NCBI GenBank assembly: GCA_039806955.1
Contig: JBDHQI010000009.1
Location: 62,001 to 126,000 of the forward strand
DNA from: JADLHS01 sp039806955
Lineage (GTDB): Bacteria; Verrucomicrobiota; Verrucomicrobiia; Limisphaerales; JADLHS01
Length of the DNA stretch: 64,000 nucleotides
Reading direction: 5' to 3'
In this document: positions 17,413 to 25,977 of the stretch, one piece after another
How positions within the stretch are numbered: the stretch's first letter is position 1
Layout: every line of letters begins with the position of its first letter
Notes under the pieces: generated by a model
Databases searched by the model: none
What the model saw: only the letters and a program-made list of their open reading frames with translations
What the model was told of the DNA's origin: nothing
Translations under genes and position numbers: made by a program

Positions 17413-19104
17413 TCAAAAGTTCAACGCCGGCAACCGATAAATTTCCACCTCATCAAACCAGCATACGTCGGCATCGGTTTTCTGATCGTGGACGTTGAGC
17501 AGTACCACCAACCGCCCCGTGTCCGGCGGAACGGTGACTACCCCCGTCGTCGCCTGCCAGTCGCCTTGATCAGGCTTGAAGGTGAGAACGCGGTCAGCCG
17601 CTTCGTGCGTCCAATCGCCTGCGCCGGTTTGCCAGCGAATCATCAGGTCCGGCAACGACTCGCCTTGCACTCGGCACTTTGCTTTCACCACAAAAATCTG
17701 ACCCGGCGCGGCGGAAACACTCTGCAAAAAGCAACCGCGCGTCATCTTGCTGACGCGCCCGGAGCCGCCACCGATCTGGCTATCCCAGGCAAAAGTGCCG
17801 GTCGCCTGCTTTTCATCCTGCCACACGTTCCAACCTTCCGGTTGGATGGCGCCTTGGGCCGGACCGCGATCGAACGCACCATTCACCGCCAGGTTGGTTG
17901 TGGCGTTCCGGGCTTGCAAATCTGCGAATTCCACTCGCGCTGCCGCTTCAGGATCACGCACCCACGCAATCGTGCGCGTGATGCCGGGCAAGGCTTCCTC
18001 CCACGAACGACCTTTGCCCACCGTGTGGGCCAGCGCTTCCGCGCGCCAGGGCTGCTCCCTGGCCAACCCACTCCACCAACGGGATTGCTCGCCGTAAATC
18101 CAGACGTATTCGTCTGCCGCATCGCGCGCGGCATTCAAATTGCGCGCCAACCGCTTGAGGCGCGAGCCGTCCAACGGCGGACGGTAATATTGATTGCCCG
18201 GTTCATTGACAAACATGTCGAGGTAAAAACCGAAACCGGCCTGCACCTGTTGCCGGTACTTGGCGCGACTCTCCGGCGCAACCAGTTTGATGCACGGGCC
18301 CGACCAGGAGCGCATGTTGAGCGCGGCGCGCTGGTAGGCTTCCACACTGTCCAGGTAGTAACCGTTCTCGCATCCGTCCACGAGGACCATTTCGGCTGGC
18401 GCGGCGTCGAGCATGCCGTTGAAAAATGCGGGCAGCAACCCGTAGTGGTCATGGATCAGCACCGGGACGGGAGCCTCCGCCTGGCCCGCGTGCTGCACCA
18501 CGCTGTTGAGGAACAAAGCCAGCACCACGGCCTGCGGCATCTCCGCGGCCAGACGGCGGATGACCTGCGCGCCGCGTTGCCGGGCGAGCGCAGCGGTTTC
18601 GGCAAAGGTCCGTTTCTTGGCGGGATCAAATTTCCACTGATTTTCACCATAAGGCTCGAAGTCGAGCGCCAACCCTTTCGCGCCGCCGTCACGGGCGAGC
18701 CAGCCGCAGAGACCGATTTTTTCCGCCAGCGCGCTCCAACCCTGATCGTCGGCCCAATCAATCAATTGGGGGGTCGCATTGAAGAGTACAAAATTCTGCG
18801 CGTAATTCGTGAACCGGCACGCGCGCAAATCCGCCAACGCTTCCTTGAACCATTCCCGCTGCCACGCGCCCGTCCCCCAACCGCTTTGCGTGGAGACGAT
18901 CCGGCCCGCATCGGTCTTGGCCGTGACATAAAAAATGACGCCATCGAACGGACCTTCGCGTTCCATCTCCGGACCAAATTGCCGCAGGAACGCCGTGTCA
19001 GGAATATCCCAGCCCAGTTCAATGAATTTCCGGTCCGCAGCGTGCGCCGCGAACGAAGCCAGCAGACCTAATCCCGTCAGTAAAACCGAGGTGATGTATT
19101 TCAT
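17413..19104 (-). CDS. Secreted glycoside-hydrolase-like protein with C-terminal carbohydrate-binding-like domain
   Basis: Not assigned to a named family. The 563 residues have a Sec signal peptide (MKYITSVLLTGLGLLASFAAHA). A TIM-barrel-like region to about 400 follows, including KGLALDFEPYGENQW, VLIHDHYGLLPAFF and EMVLVDGCENGYYL, whose acidic residues at strand ends resemble glycosidase active sites. The last ~150 residues (AVNGAFDRG..GWNVWQ to CWFDEVEIYRL) look like a jelly-roll carbohydrate-binding module. It is the last gene of the minus-strand carbohydrate run, 104 bp after the sialidase-like gene. Function is inferred from fold-level features and context only. Confidence 0.65.
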   Translation of the reverse strand: MKYITSVLLTGLGLLASFAAHAADRKFIELGWDIPDTAFLRQFGPEMEREGPFDGVIFYVTAKTDAGRIVSTQSGWGTGAWQREWFKEALADLRACRFTNYAQNFVLFNATPQLIDWADDQGWSALAEKIGLCGWLARDGGAKGLALDFEPYGENQWKFDPAKKRTFAETAALARQRGAQVIRRLAAEMPQAVVLALFLNSVVQHAGQAEAPVPVLIHDHYGLLPAFFNGMLDAAPAEMVLVDGCENGYYLDSVEAYQRAALNMRSWSGPCIKLVAPESRAKYRQQVQAGFGFYLDMFVNEPGNQYYRPPLDGSRLKRLARNLNAARDAADEYVWIYGEQSRWWSGLAREQPWRAEALAHTVGKGRSWEEALPGITRTIAWVRDPEAAARVEFADLQARNATTNLAVNGAFDRGPAQGAIQPEGWNVWQDEKQATGTFAWDSQIGGGSGRVSKMTRGCFLQSVSAAPGQIFVVKAKCRVQGESLPDLMIRWQTGAGDWTHEAADRVLTFKPDQGDWQATTGVVTVPPDTGRLVVLLNVHDQKTDADVCWFDEVEIYRLPALNF

Positions 19105-19208
19105 GATAAATTTAACCGTCGCGACTCTACCTCCGAAGTCGGTGGGCTTGAATTAAATTGGATCAGCCACAGAAAATGGGAAGGGGTTCGGGGCAGTGAT
19201 TTATCCGC

Positions 19209-20345
19209 TCACTTGGACAACCAGCTTTTCACCCGACCGCCATGCTGAATCCAGTCTTCGTCGAGTACCGCATGATTGATGACGGTGCGTTCGTGCGAAG
19301 TGAAGATGAGGTGGATTTTTCCGTCGCGTGTCTGCACCGCCGCCGGGTAGGCATAATCGTAAGGTCCTTCGGCCACATTCCGCCGCCAGGGCCAGGATTG
19401 ATCGCCATCGGCGGAAAGGGCGACCGTCAACGGCGTGCGTTCGTTCATGTTGTCATTGAACACCAGCAGCAGCTTGCCGCTGGCCAGCTTGATGAAATCC
19501 AGCGCAGCGTTGGGATTTTTGAATGACGAATTCTCACCCGCGCTCCAGGTCCAACCGCCGTCGTGGGATTCCGCGCGGATGGCCCAGCCGTTGGTGGTTG
19601 GCTCATAATCGCCACCCCGCCGCGCGTAAGCCACCAGCCGGTCTTTTTGGATTTCCACCGCCACGGGCTGGATGTTGCCCGTCGTCGAGCGGATGCGTCC
19701 CGTTGGCTGCCAGGTTCGGTGCTGGACGTCGTAGCGCAGGAACAGTCCGGCGCTGTCGGCGGCAATTTTTTCGGTGTCATTCCCGCGCTCCTGATACAGG
19801 GGCAGCAGATAATCGCCCCCCTGCAGAACAATCGGCCGATTGCAAATCATCATGCCTTCCTCGCTGACCAGCGGAAAGGCATCTGACCAGGTTGCGGCGT
19901 TGTCGGTGGACACCTTGGCCTGCACGCGCGAGCTGGACCAGGTCTCGCCATAGCGCACGACATAAAACAACCAGACCAAACCGTCCGGCGCCTGCCAGAC
20001 CACGCCGTTGCCCAGCGAGCGGAACGGATCGTGGGCGATGCGCACCGGCTTGCTCCACTTGCGGCTGCCGGACTTCAAGCGCGAGCCGAACACGCCCGTA
20101 TCAAGCGCGTATTCACCTTCACCGCCGTAATAAACCACGTAGAGATCGCCGTTTGCGAGTGCCTCGATACGTGCCGGATGTTTGTACGGACCCGTTTTTA
20201 CTTCCGGCCCGAACACCCGCTCAATACGCAATTCGCCAGCAACGCCGGACGAGAGCGGGATCAGCATTAAGCCCAGCAGCAAGCTCAGTGAGAATCGGAG
20301 TCGAAGTCGCTCACGACAAATGGGAAAAGGATCAGTTCGGTTCAT
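19209..20345 (-). CDS. Sialidase-like (BNR/Asp-box) exoglycosidase, secreted
   Basis: From ATG 20345 the 378 residues start with an N-terminal membrane/signal segment (RLRFSLSLLLGLMLIPLSSGVAG) and then form a six-bladed propeller typed by Asp boxes, the clearest being SHDGGWTW, with weaker VSTDNAATW and LSADGDQSW. An Arg of the expected PARIEAL type sits near the start of the propeller. GH33-type enzymes release terminal sialic or related sugars, but many verrucomicrobial members with this fold have other or unknown substrates. A longer frame to 20522 overlaps the upstream GH5-like gene and is rejected. It lies 74 bp after that gene. Confidence 0.75.
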   Translation of the reverse strand: MNRTDPFPICRERLRLRFSLSLLLGLMLIPLSSGVAGELRIERVFGPEVKTGPYKHPARIEALANGDLYVVYYGGEGEYALDTGVFGSRLKSGSRKWSKPVRIAHDPFRSLGNGVVWQAPDGLVWLFYVVRYGETWSSSRVQAKVSTDNAATWSDAFPLVSEEGMMICNRPIVLQGGDYLLPLYQERGNDTEKIAADSAGLFLRYDVQHRTWQPTGRIRSTTGNIQPVAVEIQKDRLVAYARRGGDYEPTTNGWAIRAESHDGGWTWSAGENSSFKNPNAALDFIKLASGKLLLVFNDNMNERTPLTVALSADGDQSWPWRRNVAEGPYDYAYPAAVQTRDGKIHLIFTSHERTVINHAVLDEDWIQHGGRVKSWLSK

Positions 20346-20419
20346 GCGGGGCGAAATCATACGGTCCGACTGCGGGCAAGCCAAGCCAATCTGACCGCAG
20401 AGTGCGGATCCGCCGCAGG

Positions 20420-21616
20420 CTAACGCGCGGCCGGATCGTTTAACTGAACCCGCAGCCGCGCGTTGGCTTGTTGAATCGCATCCAACTGCCAGCCGCGTCC
20501 GTTGGTCGCGGTGACGTTCCAATCCTTGGCCTGGTAATCGAAATCAAACACCCAGAGCGCGCTCAGGGGAATCTGATTCGTTTCCATGGCGGAAAGGATC
20601 GTGGCGAAATCAGCGCGGGCGGCGGGGGTGTCATTGCCCGGCACCCCAAACTCACCCACAAACAACGGCTTCTGTTCCGCCCGCGCCACCGTCACGGCTT
20701 GAGCGAGCCGGCCCAGGTCGTTGGTCAAATCGTACGCGCGCACGGAAAGCGAGTTGATGGGCGGGGGATTATCCGCCGCGAGCATTGCTGCAAATTGTTC
20801 CGGGGTGTCGTTCTGCCAGCTACGTTCCTGTTGTTGGTGCCAGGCGGAGGGACGGGGAAAAGCGTTGCCGCTGATGATCAACCGATGGGAATCGTATTTC
20901 CGCACTTCATGGGCGAACGCGCGGAAGGCGATCCGGATATCCTCGTGCGTTACTTCGTCTTCCGCGGTACGTTGCGCCGGCGTGCCCAGATGCGGTGCCA
21001 CCGGCGGGCGATGGGTGGCGGCGTTGGGCAGATCTGCAGCCAGATTATATTCGTTGCCAAATTCCCAGGCCCAGATGGCCGGTGATTGCACATAGCGCGT
21101 CACCAGTTCGCGGGTGTAATCGCGCATGAACGCAATGGAGCGACTGTTCGTATCCCCCCAGCGCGTGCAAGGTTCGCCCATCAGGTCCGGCACGGTGCTC
21201 AAGTTCCAGAACAACGACGGAATCAATCCGACTCCCTGCCGCTCGGCGCACCGCACCACCGCGTCCAACTGCGTGAAGTACTGCGCGCGGTTGGTTTGAT
21301 AAAGTTGCCAATTGACGGGCCAATAACCCCCGGCGGAAAAGCGGACGAACGGAATCTTCCGCGCGGCCAGTTCCCGGAAACCGGCGGCGTAATCCGTCCG
21401 TGGCGATGGGGCCAACGTGCGCACGAAGGCATCGTAGTAGTTCACGCCAATACCGCGAAACGGCGCGCCTTGCAGCCGCAATTCGCCGTGTTCATTGACG
21501 GTCAAACCCGGTTGTGCAGAGAAGCTGAATTGACCGGCAGCCACTAAAAGCCCGACCGCCAGCAACCAGCTTCCGCATCCGCCGTTTGATTTAATCTGGA
21601 ACCGAAAATGACGCAT
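20420..21616 (-). CDS. GH5-like secreted glycoside hydrolase
   Basis: The 398 residues carry a signal segment (residues 14-34) followed by a cellulase-superfamily (clan GH-A) TIM barrel. The acid/base is Glu189 in WAWEFGNEYN and the nucleophile Glu322 in LFVGEFGVPG; NYYDAF and RFSAGGYWP mark early strands. Such enzymes cleave beta-1,4-glucan, mannan or related chains; the exact specificity cannot be read from the sequence. It lies 83 bp after the GH10 gene in the same run. Confidence 0.82.
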   Translation of the reverse strand: MRHFRFQIKSNGGCGSWLLAVGLLVAAGQFSFSAQPGLTVNEHGELRLQGAPFRGIGVNYYDAFVRTLAPSPRTDYAAGFRELAARKIPFVRFSAGGYWPVNWQLYQTNRAQYFTQLDAVVRCAERQGVGLIPSLFWNLSTVPDLMGEPCTRWGDTNSRSIAFMRDYTRELVTRYVQSPAIWAWEFGNEYNLAADLPNAATHRPPVAPHLGTPAQRTAEDEVTHEDIRIAFRAFAHEVRKYDSHRLIISGNAFPRPSAWHQQQERSWQNDTPEQFAAMLAADNPPPINSLSVRAYDLTNDLGRLAQAVTVARAEQKPLFVGEFGVPGNDTPAARADFATILSAMETNQIPLSALWVFDFDYQAKDWNVTATNGRGWQLDAIQQANARLRVQLNDPAAR

Positions 21617-21699
21617 AAAGTTTGAGATAGCCTAACCGGCGCGGCGCCGGAGGCGCAACGCGGTTGCACTGGTGACGACAAAATGAATCCGCCGACGGC

Positions 21700-23031
21700 T
21701 CACGGCAGTTCGATGTCGAATTGGTTTTTGTCGCCCGGTCGCCACTGAACCTCCTTCGTGATGGTGCGGTCGTCCGGCGTTGTGATGGTGATTCGGTGGG
21801 TGCCGTGAAACACGCGCACCGACATGACGCCCGCCGCATCAGAACGGCCTTCAAGCTTGCTCCACCATTGATCGCGGATAAGCGCTTTCAGGCGCTCGTA
21901 AACCGGTTTGGGTGACATATCGTGCCGCAACCAACCAGCCGGGGCGCGTTGCCAGGCGCCGCGATCAGAAAAATCCCACCAGGTAATCGCCTCCACCGCC
22001 GGGTGCGCAAAAAGCGCCGTGTAAAAATTCGCCGTTTGCTCCGCTTGATGCGCCTCGCCTTCCGCCGTGGTGCCGCCCCAATTCTCACCCGGCCCCAACC
22101 GTGGACCACTCAAGATGGTGGTTTCCGTAAAATGCAGTGGTCGCCCCAGTTCCGCGTAGGCATCGCTGACCCCCCAGACGATGGACAACGGCCAGACCCG
22201 GTCGTGCATGTGCGTCTGCAAACCCACGACGTCAAAAAGCGATTTCGATGCGGCCTGTACGTCTCGCAGCAGCTTCAGGTAGGGCGCGTCGTTGCGATAA
22301 TCATTTACCAGTAATGTAGCGGTCGGGTGGGCCGCGCGCGCCACGCGCAAATGTTTGGCCACGTATTCCACCGGACCGAGGCGTTTGGCCCAACGCGCCA
22401 TTCGCGTCTGATTGGCGCCTTCGGGAATATGCGTGGCTTCGTTGACCACGTCCCACACATCAATGCGCCCCTGGTAACGGGTAATAATCTCACGGACCCG
22501 CGCGGTCGAGAGCGCTTCCAGTTCGGCGTCACTTTCCGGCAGCCAACCCGGTGAACCAGCCGGATGATCCCAGACCAGCGGATGCCCCTTGCAGGTAATG
22601 CCCTGCTCCCGGCACCACGCGACAACGCGATCGGTATATTCGTAATTGGGCTGGCCTCGTTTGGCCTCGTAAGCCGCCCAATAGAAACCAAGCGTGGCAA
22701 AATTGAATACGGCAGCGAACTGGCGGCGGTATTGAGCTTCCAGGTCTGGAACGCCGACGCGATCCAACATGAACGCATTGCCACCAAACCGAAAATCGTG
22801 GCGCAGTTGTTCGAGGCGGATGGGCACGCCAACCACCGGTCGCCCCTGCGGATCGCGCAATCGGATTTGCCCCGCACTTTTGCGGTGCTGCTCGATACGA
22901 GCCGGACATTGGGAAAGAATTTCTTCATCTGGCAACTGATCCCCGGCGACATTCGCCACCCTGATTCCCGGAACGAGCGACAACGTGGCCGCAGCGGTGG
23001 TTTTCAAAAAGTCGCGGCGGGTCAGACGCAT
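21700..23031 (-). CDS. Endo-1,4-beta-xylanase, GH10, Tat-exported
   Basis: The 443 residues from ATG 23031 start with a textbook twin-arginine signal (LTRRDFLKTTAAA). A short N-terminal beta domain follows, then a GH10 barrel with HPLVWDHP, acid/base Glu198 in WDVVNEA and nucleophile Glu303 in LHFTETTI. GH10 enzymes cut the xylan backbone internally. Tat export implies folding in the cytoplasm, unlike its Sec-exported neighbours. The last ~70 residues resemble a small beta-sandwich (VRVFHGTHRITITTP). The WbsX-like gene upstream ends 8 bp before this start, so the two are probably co-translated. Confidence 0.9.
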   Translation of the reverse strand: MRLTRRDFLKTTAAATLSLVPGIRVANVAGDQLPDEEILSQCPARIEQHRKSAGQIRLRDPQGRPVVGVPIRLEQLRHDFRFGGNAFMLDRVGVPDLEAQYRRQFAAVFNFATLGFYWAAYEAKRGQPNYEYTDRVVAWCREQGITCKGHPLVWDHPAGSPGWLPESDAELEALSTARVREIITRYQGRIDVWDVVNEATHIPEGANQTRMARWAKRLGPVEYVAKHLRVARAAHPTATLLVNDYRNDAPYLKLLRDVQAASKSLFDVVGLQTHMHDRVWPLSIVWGVSDAYAELGRPLHFTETTILSGPRLGPGENWGGTTAEGEAHQAEQTANFYTALFAHPAVEAITWWDFSDRGAWQRAPAGWLRHDMSPKPVYERLKALIRDQWWSKLEGRSDAAGVMSVRVFHGTHRITITTPDDRTITKEVQWRPGDKNQFDIELP

Positions 23032-23039
23032 CACGCAGT

Positions 23040-25823
23040 TTACTTTTCCAACCGGATGAACGCCAGTTCCACCTGAACATTGGACCGGGTGCCGGGATCA
23101 AGCCGTAACCGGGTGATGTGGTCGCGCCAGCGCTGGTTCTGACCAACAGGAATCCGGTACTCATGCCATCGGCCGTCACCGCGGACGGCAAAGCGTTCGC
23201 TGCTGCTTTCGGTTTCCGCCTGTCGTGCGGTGCTCCAGAAAATTTGGGCCAGGTCAGTGAAGGATCGGCCATCGGCGCGACGTAACCGCAGGCGCACGAT
23301 CACGGTGCTGAAATCGGCGGCTTTGGCCTGCGTTGCCGGACCGAAAAAAGCGGGATCGTTCCCCGTCGTCCGTGCGCGCAAACAACCATCCGAAACTTTT
23401 ACATCAGTCAAGTGCATGGTGTTGTTCCAACCCTGATCGTCACGCGTGAATTCCCAGGCGGTTCGCGGCGGTTCGGGCGGAGGAGTGTTGTACGGGCCAA
23501 GACCGACATCGGCGGGCGTGAGGTCGGTGTGCGGTCCGGACGCCGTGGTAAAGACGCTGCGGATGGCGTCCAGATAGCCGAAACCAAATTCCGCCTGCGG
23601 TTCGATGTAAGAGCCTTCGCCCCATTCGTTCCAGGCCTCGATCAACACGGCGGGCGCGAGGCGGGGATTGGACGGCTGCAATTCGATGACGGCTTTGGCG
23701 TCACGCAGATGTTGCTGGAATAATCGTGGGGTGCGATCGAAGCGCACGAGATTGTTCTCCCCGTGCCACGGACGGCTATCCCAGCCACCACTGATCGGCA
23801 GTGGCGTCAACGGCACCGGGCTTTCGGCCAGCAGATGTTCCCATTGGCGGCGATAAGCTGTAACCAACTCGGCATACGGTGCGAATTTACCTTCACCGAT
23901 CATGCCCAGATGCGGCCAGTTGTACGCGGTGACCGCGTCGTAACCTTCCTCCGCCGCGCGGCGCGCGCCGCCCACGTCACCCACGCAAGCGATCAGGTAA
24001 AGTCCTTTCAGCCCGGCGCGCTGACATTCCTCACGCATCGCAGTAAAAGCGCGTTTCACGCCGGCGCCGCCCAGATCGGCAGTCAAACGATCCGTGCTGA
24101 AAATGATGACGACCGGTTTGCCATCGAAGGTCAAATGCTCCGGGCGGCGGAAATAATTTTCAATCCAGTATCGCGTGACCGCGAGGCAATCCTCCAGCGA
24201 AGAAGTCTGCGGCGGATTGTGATTGGCCCAGAGCAGACAGAACTTCAGGAGGTGCCGGTAGCGCGCCTTGAAGTAGCCATCGTGCAAAGCGTGTTCGAGA
24301 AAGCGCGCGCCTTGCGACCAATACCAGTCGTAGGCAAAAAACGTGATGCCGTGTTCAACCGCCCATTTGATGTGCCAATCGGCAATTTCCGGATCGCCCT
24401 CGCGATACCAGCCGAGCACGGGGCGGCGCTCGGGAAAACGCTGGATCGGCTGCCATTGGCTGGCCGTGTTCCAACCAGGAAAATAATAGACGCCCACTTC
24501 GATTGGGCCACGTACGGGTTGAGGCTCAGGCACGTAACCGGTCATCGCCACGGACGGGCGCGGAGTGAAATTGACGTGGACTTGTCTGCGGGCGGCGGCA
24601 GCGTTCGGGGCGCTCAAGGTGAGCTGACAAACATTGCTGAGCGGGCGATCGGCCTCGACGCGCCAGGACCACACCATCTCGGCCCCAGGCGCGAGCGGGT
24701 GGTTGAGCGGGTGGTTGAGCGGGTGGAGATTTGCCGGTTCAAGCAATTTGAGGCCATCGGGAAGCTGGAGATCGGCACGGATTTCCGACGCCGATTCACC
24801 GCCGGTGTTGACCACCGTCGCGCGCAACGTGGCGGGCCGGCCGACGCGCGGCAACGCTTCCTCCAGCGCGAAGGCAGTAAGTTCGAGTTGCGCCGGGCCT
24901 TGCGGCGCATCGGCGACTTTCAGCCAGCGCAATTGGGCGGTGGCGTTTGCCGCGTCGCTGGGACGCAAACCGATCGCGCTGACGTGCCCGCGCCAATTGG
25001 CGGCGGAAAGAAGATCGAGATTGTAGGTGTGCTCACGTCCGTCAGCCTTGAGCGGAAACGAAAAGCTGTGCAGACCCGATTTGTAATCGCTGGCAAAAAA
25101 CAGCGTGGCGCGTTCACCGCGATCCACCGCCAGGCGCAGCGATACGTAGAATTGATTGGTCGTGTCAATTTGCACCGGTGGACCGAGCAGCAGTCCGTTG
25201 GGCGGCACCTTGAACTCGCCGTCTTTCCATGTCGGCGGAGTGGGTGAGTCCACCATCTCGAGCCACTGCCAACCCGCCGCGTCCTGGCGAAAATCAAAGT
25301 CCGCGGTGGCGCTTGGCGGCGCGGGGGTTAAATCAACCACACGGAGAGAAGTCAGTTCAAAGCGCGCGCCATCATAAACATCGAAGCGCAGCCGCACGAT
25401 GCGTCCCTCCATCTGCCAGCACGGCAGCACGCGATAGGTGTGCGGAACGCCGTCGCCCCGGATGTTGAAGCGAATGGTTTTTTCCTGCGTGAATCCGCCG
25501 TAATGGCCGGTGGCGGTGTTGGCCCAAAACAGTTCCGCCGTGCCGTCGGAATCGGCCCGCAATTGGATTTCCACCACCTGAAAGGCGGACGCCGGGAAAT
25601 TGAGCAGCGGCTGCAATTCCAGGATGGGATCATTGCCGATGGCGCGGCAATGGAGCGCACCGTTCGTAATCACGATGTCAGTCAAATCGGTATTGGGCCG
25701 CCAGCCTTGCAAATCACCGGGCCGCTCGAAGTTCCATTCGACCACCGTCTTTGCCGCCAGCCCGGTGGGGGCGAACAGCGCCAACGCGAGGGCCGCGAAC
25801 CAATGAATTCTGGTATGACTCAT
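23040..25823 (-). CDS. WbsX/GH99-like secreted protein with multiple beta-sandwich domains
   Basis: The 927 residues have a signal peptide, two N-terminal carbohydrate-binding-like jelly rolls (about 25-165 and 170-305), a DUF11/CARDB-like linker (about 310-420), a catalytic-like barrel (about 440-750) and a third jelly roll at the C-terminus. The barrel begins EVGVYYFPGWN and ends AWNEWGEGSYIEP, the signature of WbsX-type (GH99-like) proteins, found both as glycosyltransferase-associated domains and as endo-acting mannosidase relatives. Activity is not certain. An in-frame 12-bp repeat in the linker encodes HPLNHPLNHPL. It precedes the GH10 gene by 8 bp. Confidence 0.75.
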   Translation of the reverse strand: MSHTRIHWFAALALALFAPTGLAAKTVVEWNFERPGDLQGWRPNTDLTDIVITNGALHCRAIGNDPILELQPLLNFPASAFQVVEIQLRADSDGTAELFWANTATGHYGGFTQEKTIRFNIRGDGVPHTYRVLPCWQMEGRIVRLRFDVYDGARFELTSLRVVDLTPAPPSATADFDFRQDAAGWQWLEMVDSPTPPTWKDGEFKVPPNGLLLGPPVQIDTTNQFYVSLRLAVDRGERATLFFASDYKSGLHSFSFPLKADGREHTYNLDLLSAANWRGHVSAIGLRPSDAANATAQLRWLKVADAPQGPAQLELTAFALEEALPRVGRPATLRATVVNTGGESASEIRADLQLPDGLKLLEPANLHPLNHPLNHPLAPGAEMVWSWRVEADRPLSNVCQLTLSAPNAAAARRQVHVNFTPRPSVAMTGYVPEPQPVRGPIEVGVYYFPGWNTASQWQPIQRFPERRPVLGWYREGDPEIADWHIKWAVEHGITFFAYDWYWSQGARFLEHALHDGYFKARYRHLLKFCLLWANHNPPQTSSLEDCLAVTRYWIENYFRRPEHLTFDGKPVVIIFSTDRLTADLGGAGVKRAFTAMREECQRAGLKGLYLIACVGDVGGARRAAEEGYDAVTAYNWPHLGMIGEGKFAPYAELVTAYRRQWEHLLAESPVPLTPLPISGGWDSRPWHGENNLVRFDRTPRLFQQHLRDAKAVIELQPSNPRLAPAVLIEAWNEWGEGSYIEPQAEFGFGYLDAIRSVFTTASGPHTDLTPADVGLGPYNTPPPEPPRTAWEFTRDDQGWNNTMHLTDVKVSDGCLRARTTGNDPAFFGPATQAKAADFSTVIVRLRLRRADGRSFTDLAQIFWSTARQAETESSSERFAVRGDGRWHEYRIPVGQNQRWRDHITRLRLDPGTRSNVQVELAFIRLEK
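24693..24726 (-). repeat. Three tandem 12-bp units inside the WbsX-like gene
   Basis: The unit gagcgggtggtt occurs at 24693-24704 and 24705-24716, and lacks its last two bases at 24717-24726. On the coding strand it gives HPLN repeats just before a PG turn, so copy-number change stays in frame and only lengthens the linker. Confidence 0.85.
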
Positions 25824-25977
25824 CGGCGCAGTTTAGTCACAACTCCGGGCGATGCGGGAAATGATTTTTGCATCAGAAGCAAAAACGAGGCAATCGGGGC
25901 CGCCGCATTCCTCGCCACGAAACGAAAGCGGAGCGGCGCAACCGCCACGACCGCCATCAGGCGATTTGGGGAAGCGC

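Noticed and set aside
17488..19071. 527-codon open frame antisense to the secreted protein at 17413-19104
   Set aside because: The reverse frame has a signal peptide and family-like domains; this one is compositionally a shadow.
23763..25247. 494-codon frame antisense to the WbsX-like gene
   Set aside because: Shadow of a well-supported gene containing the AWNEWGEGSYIEP motif.
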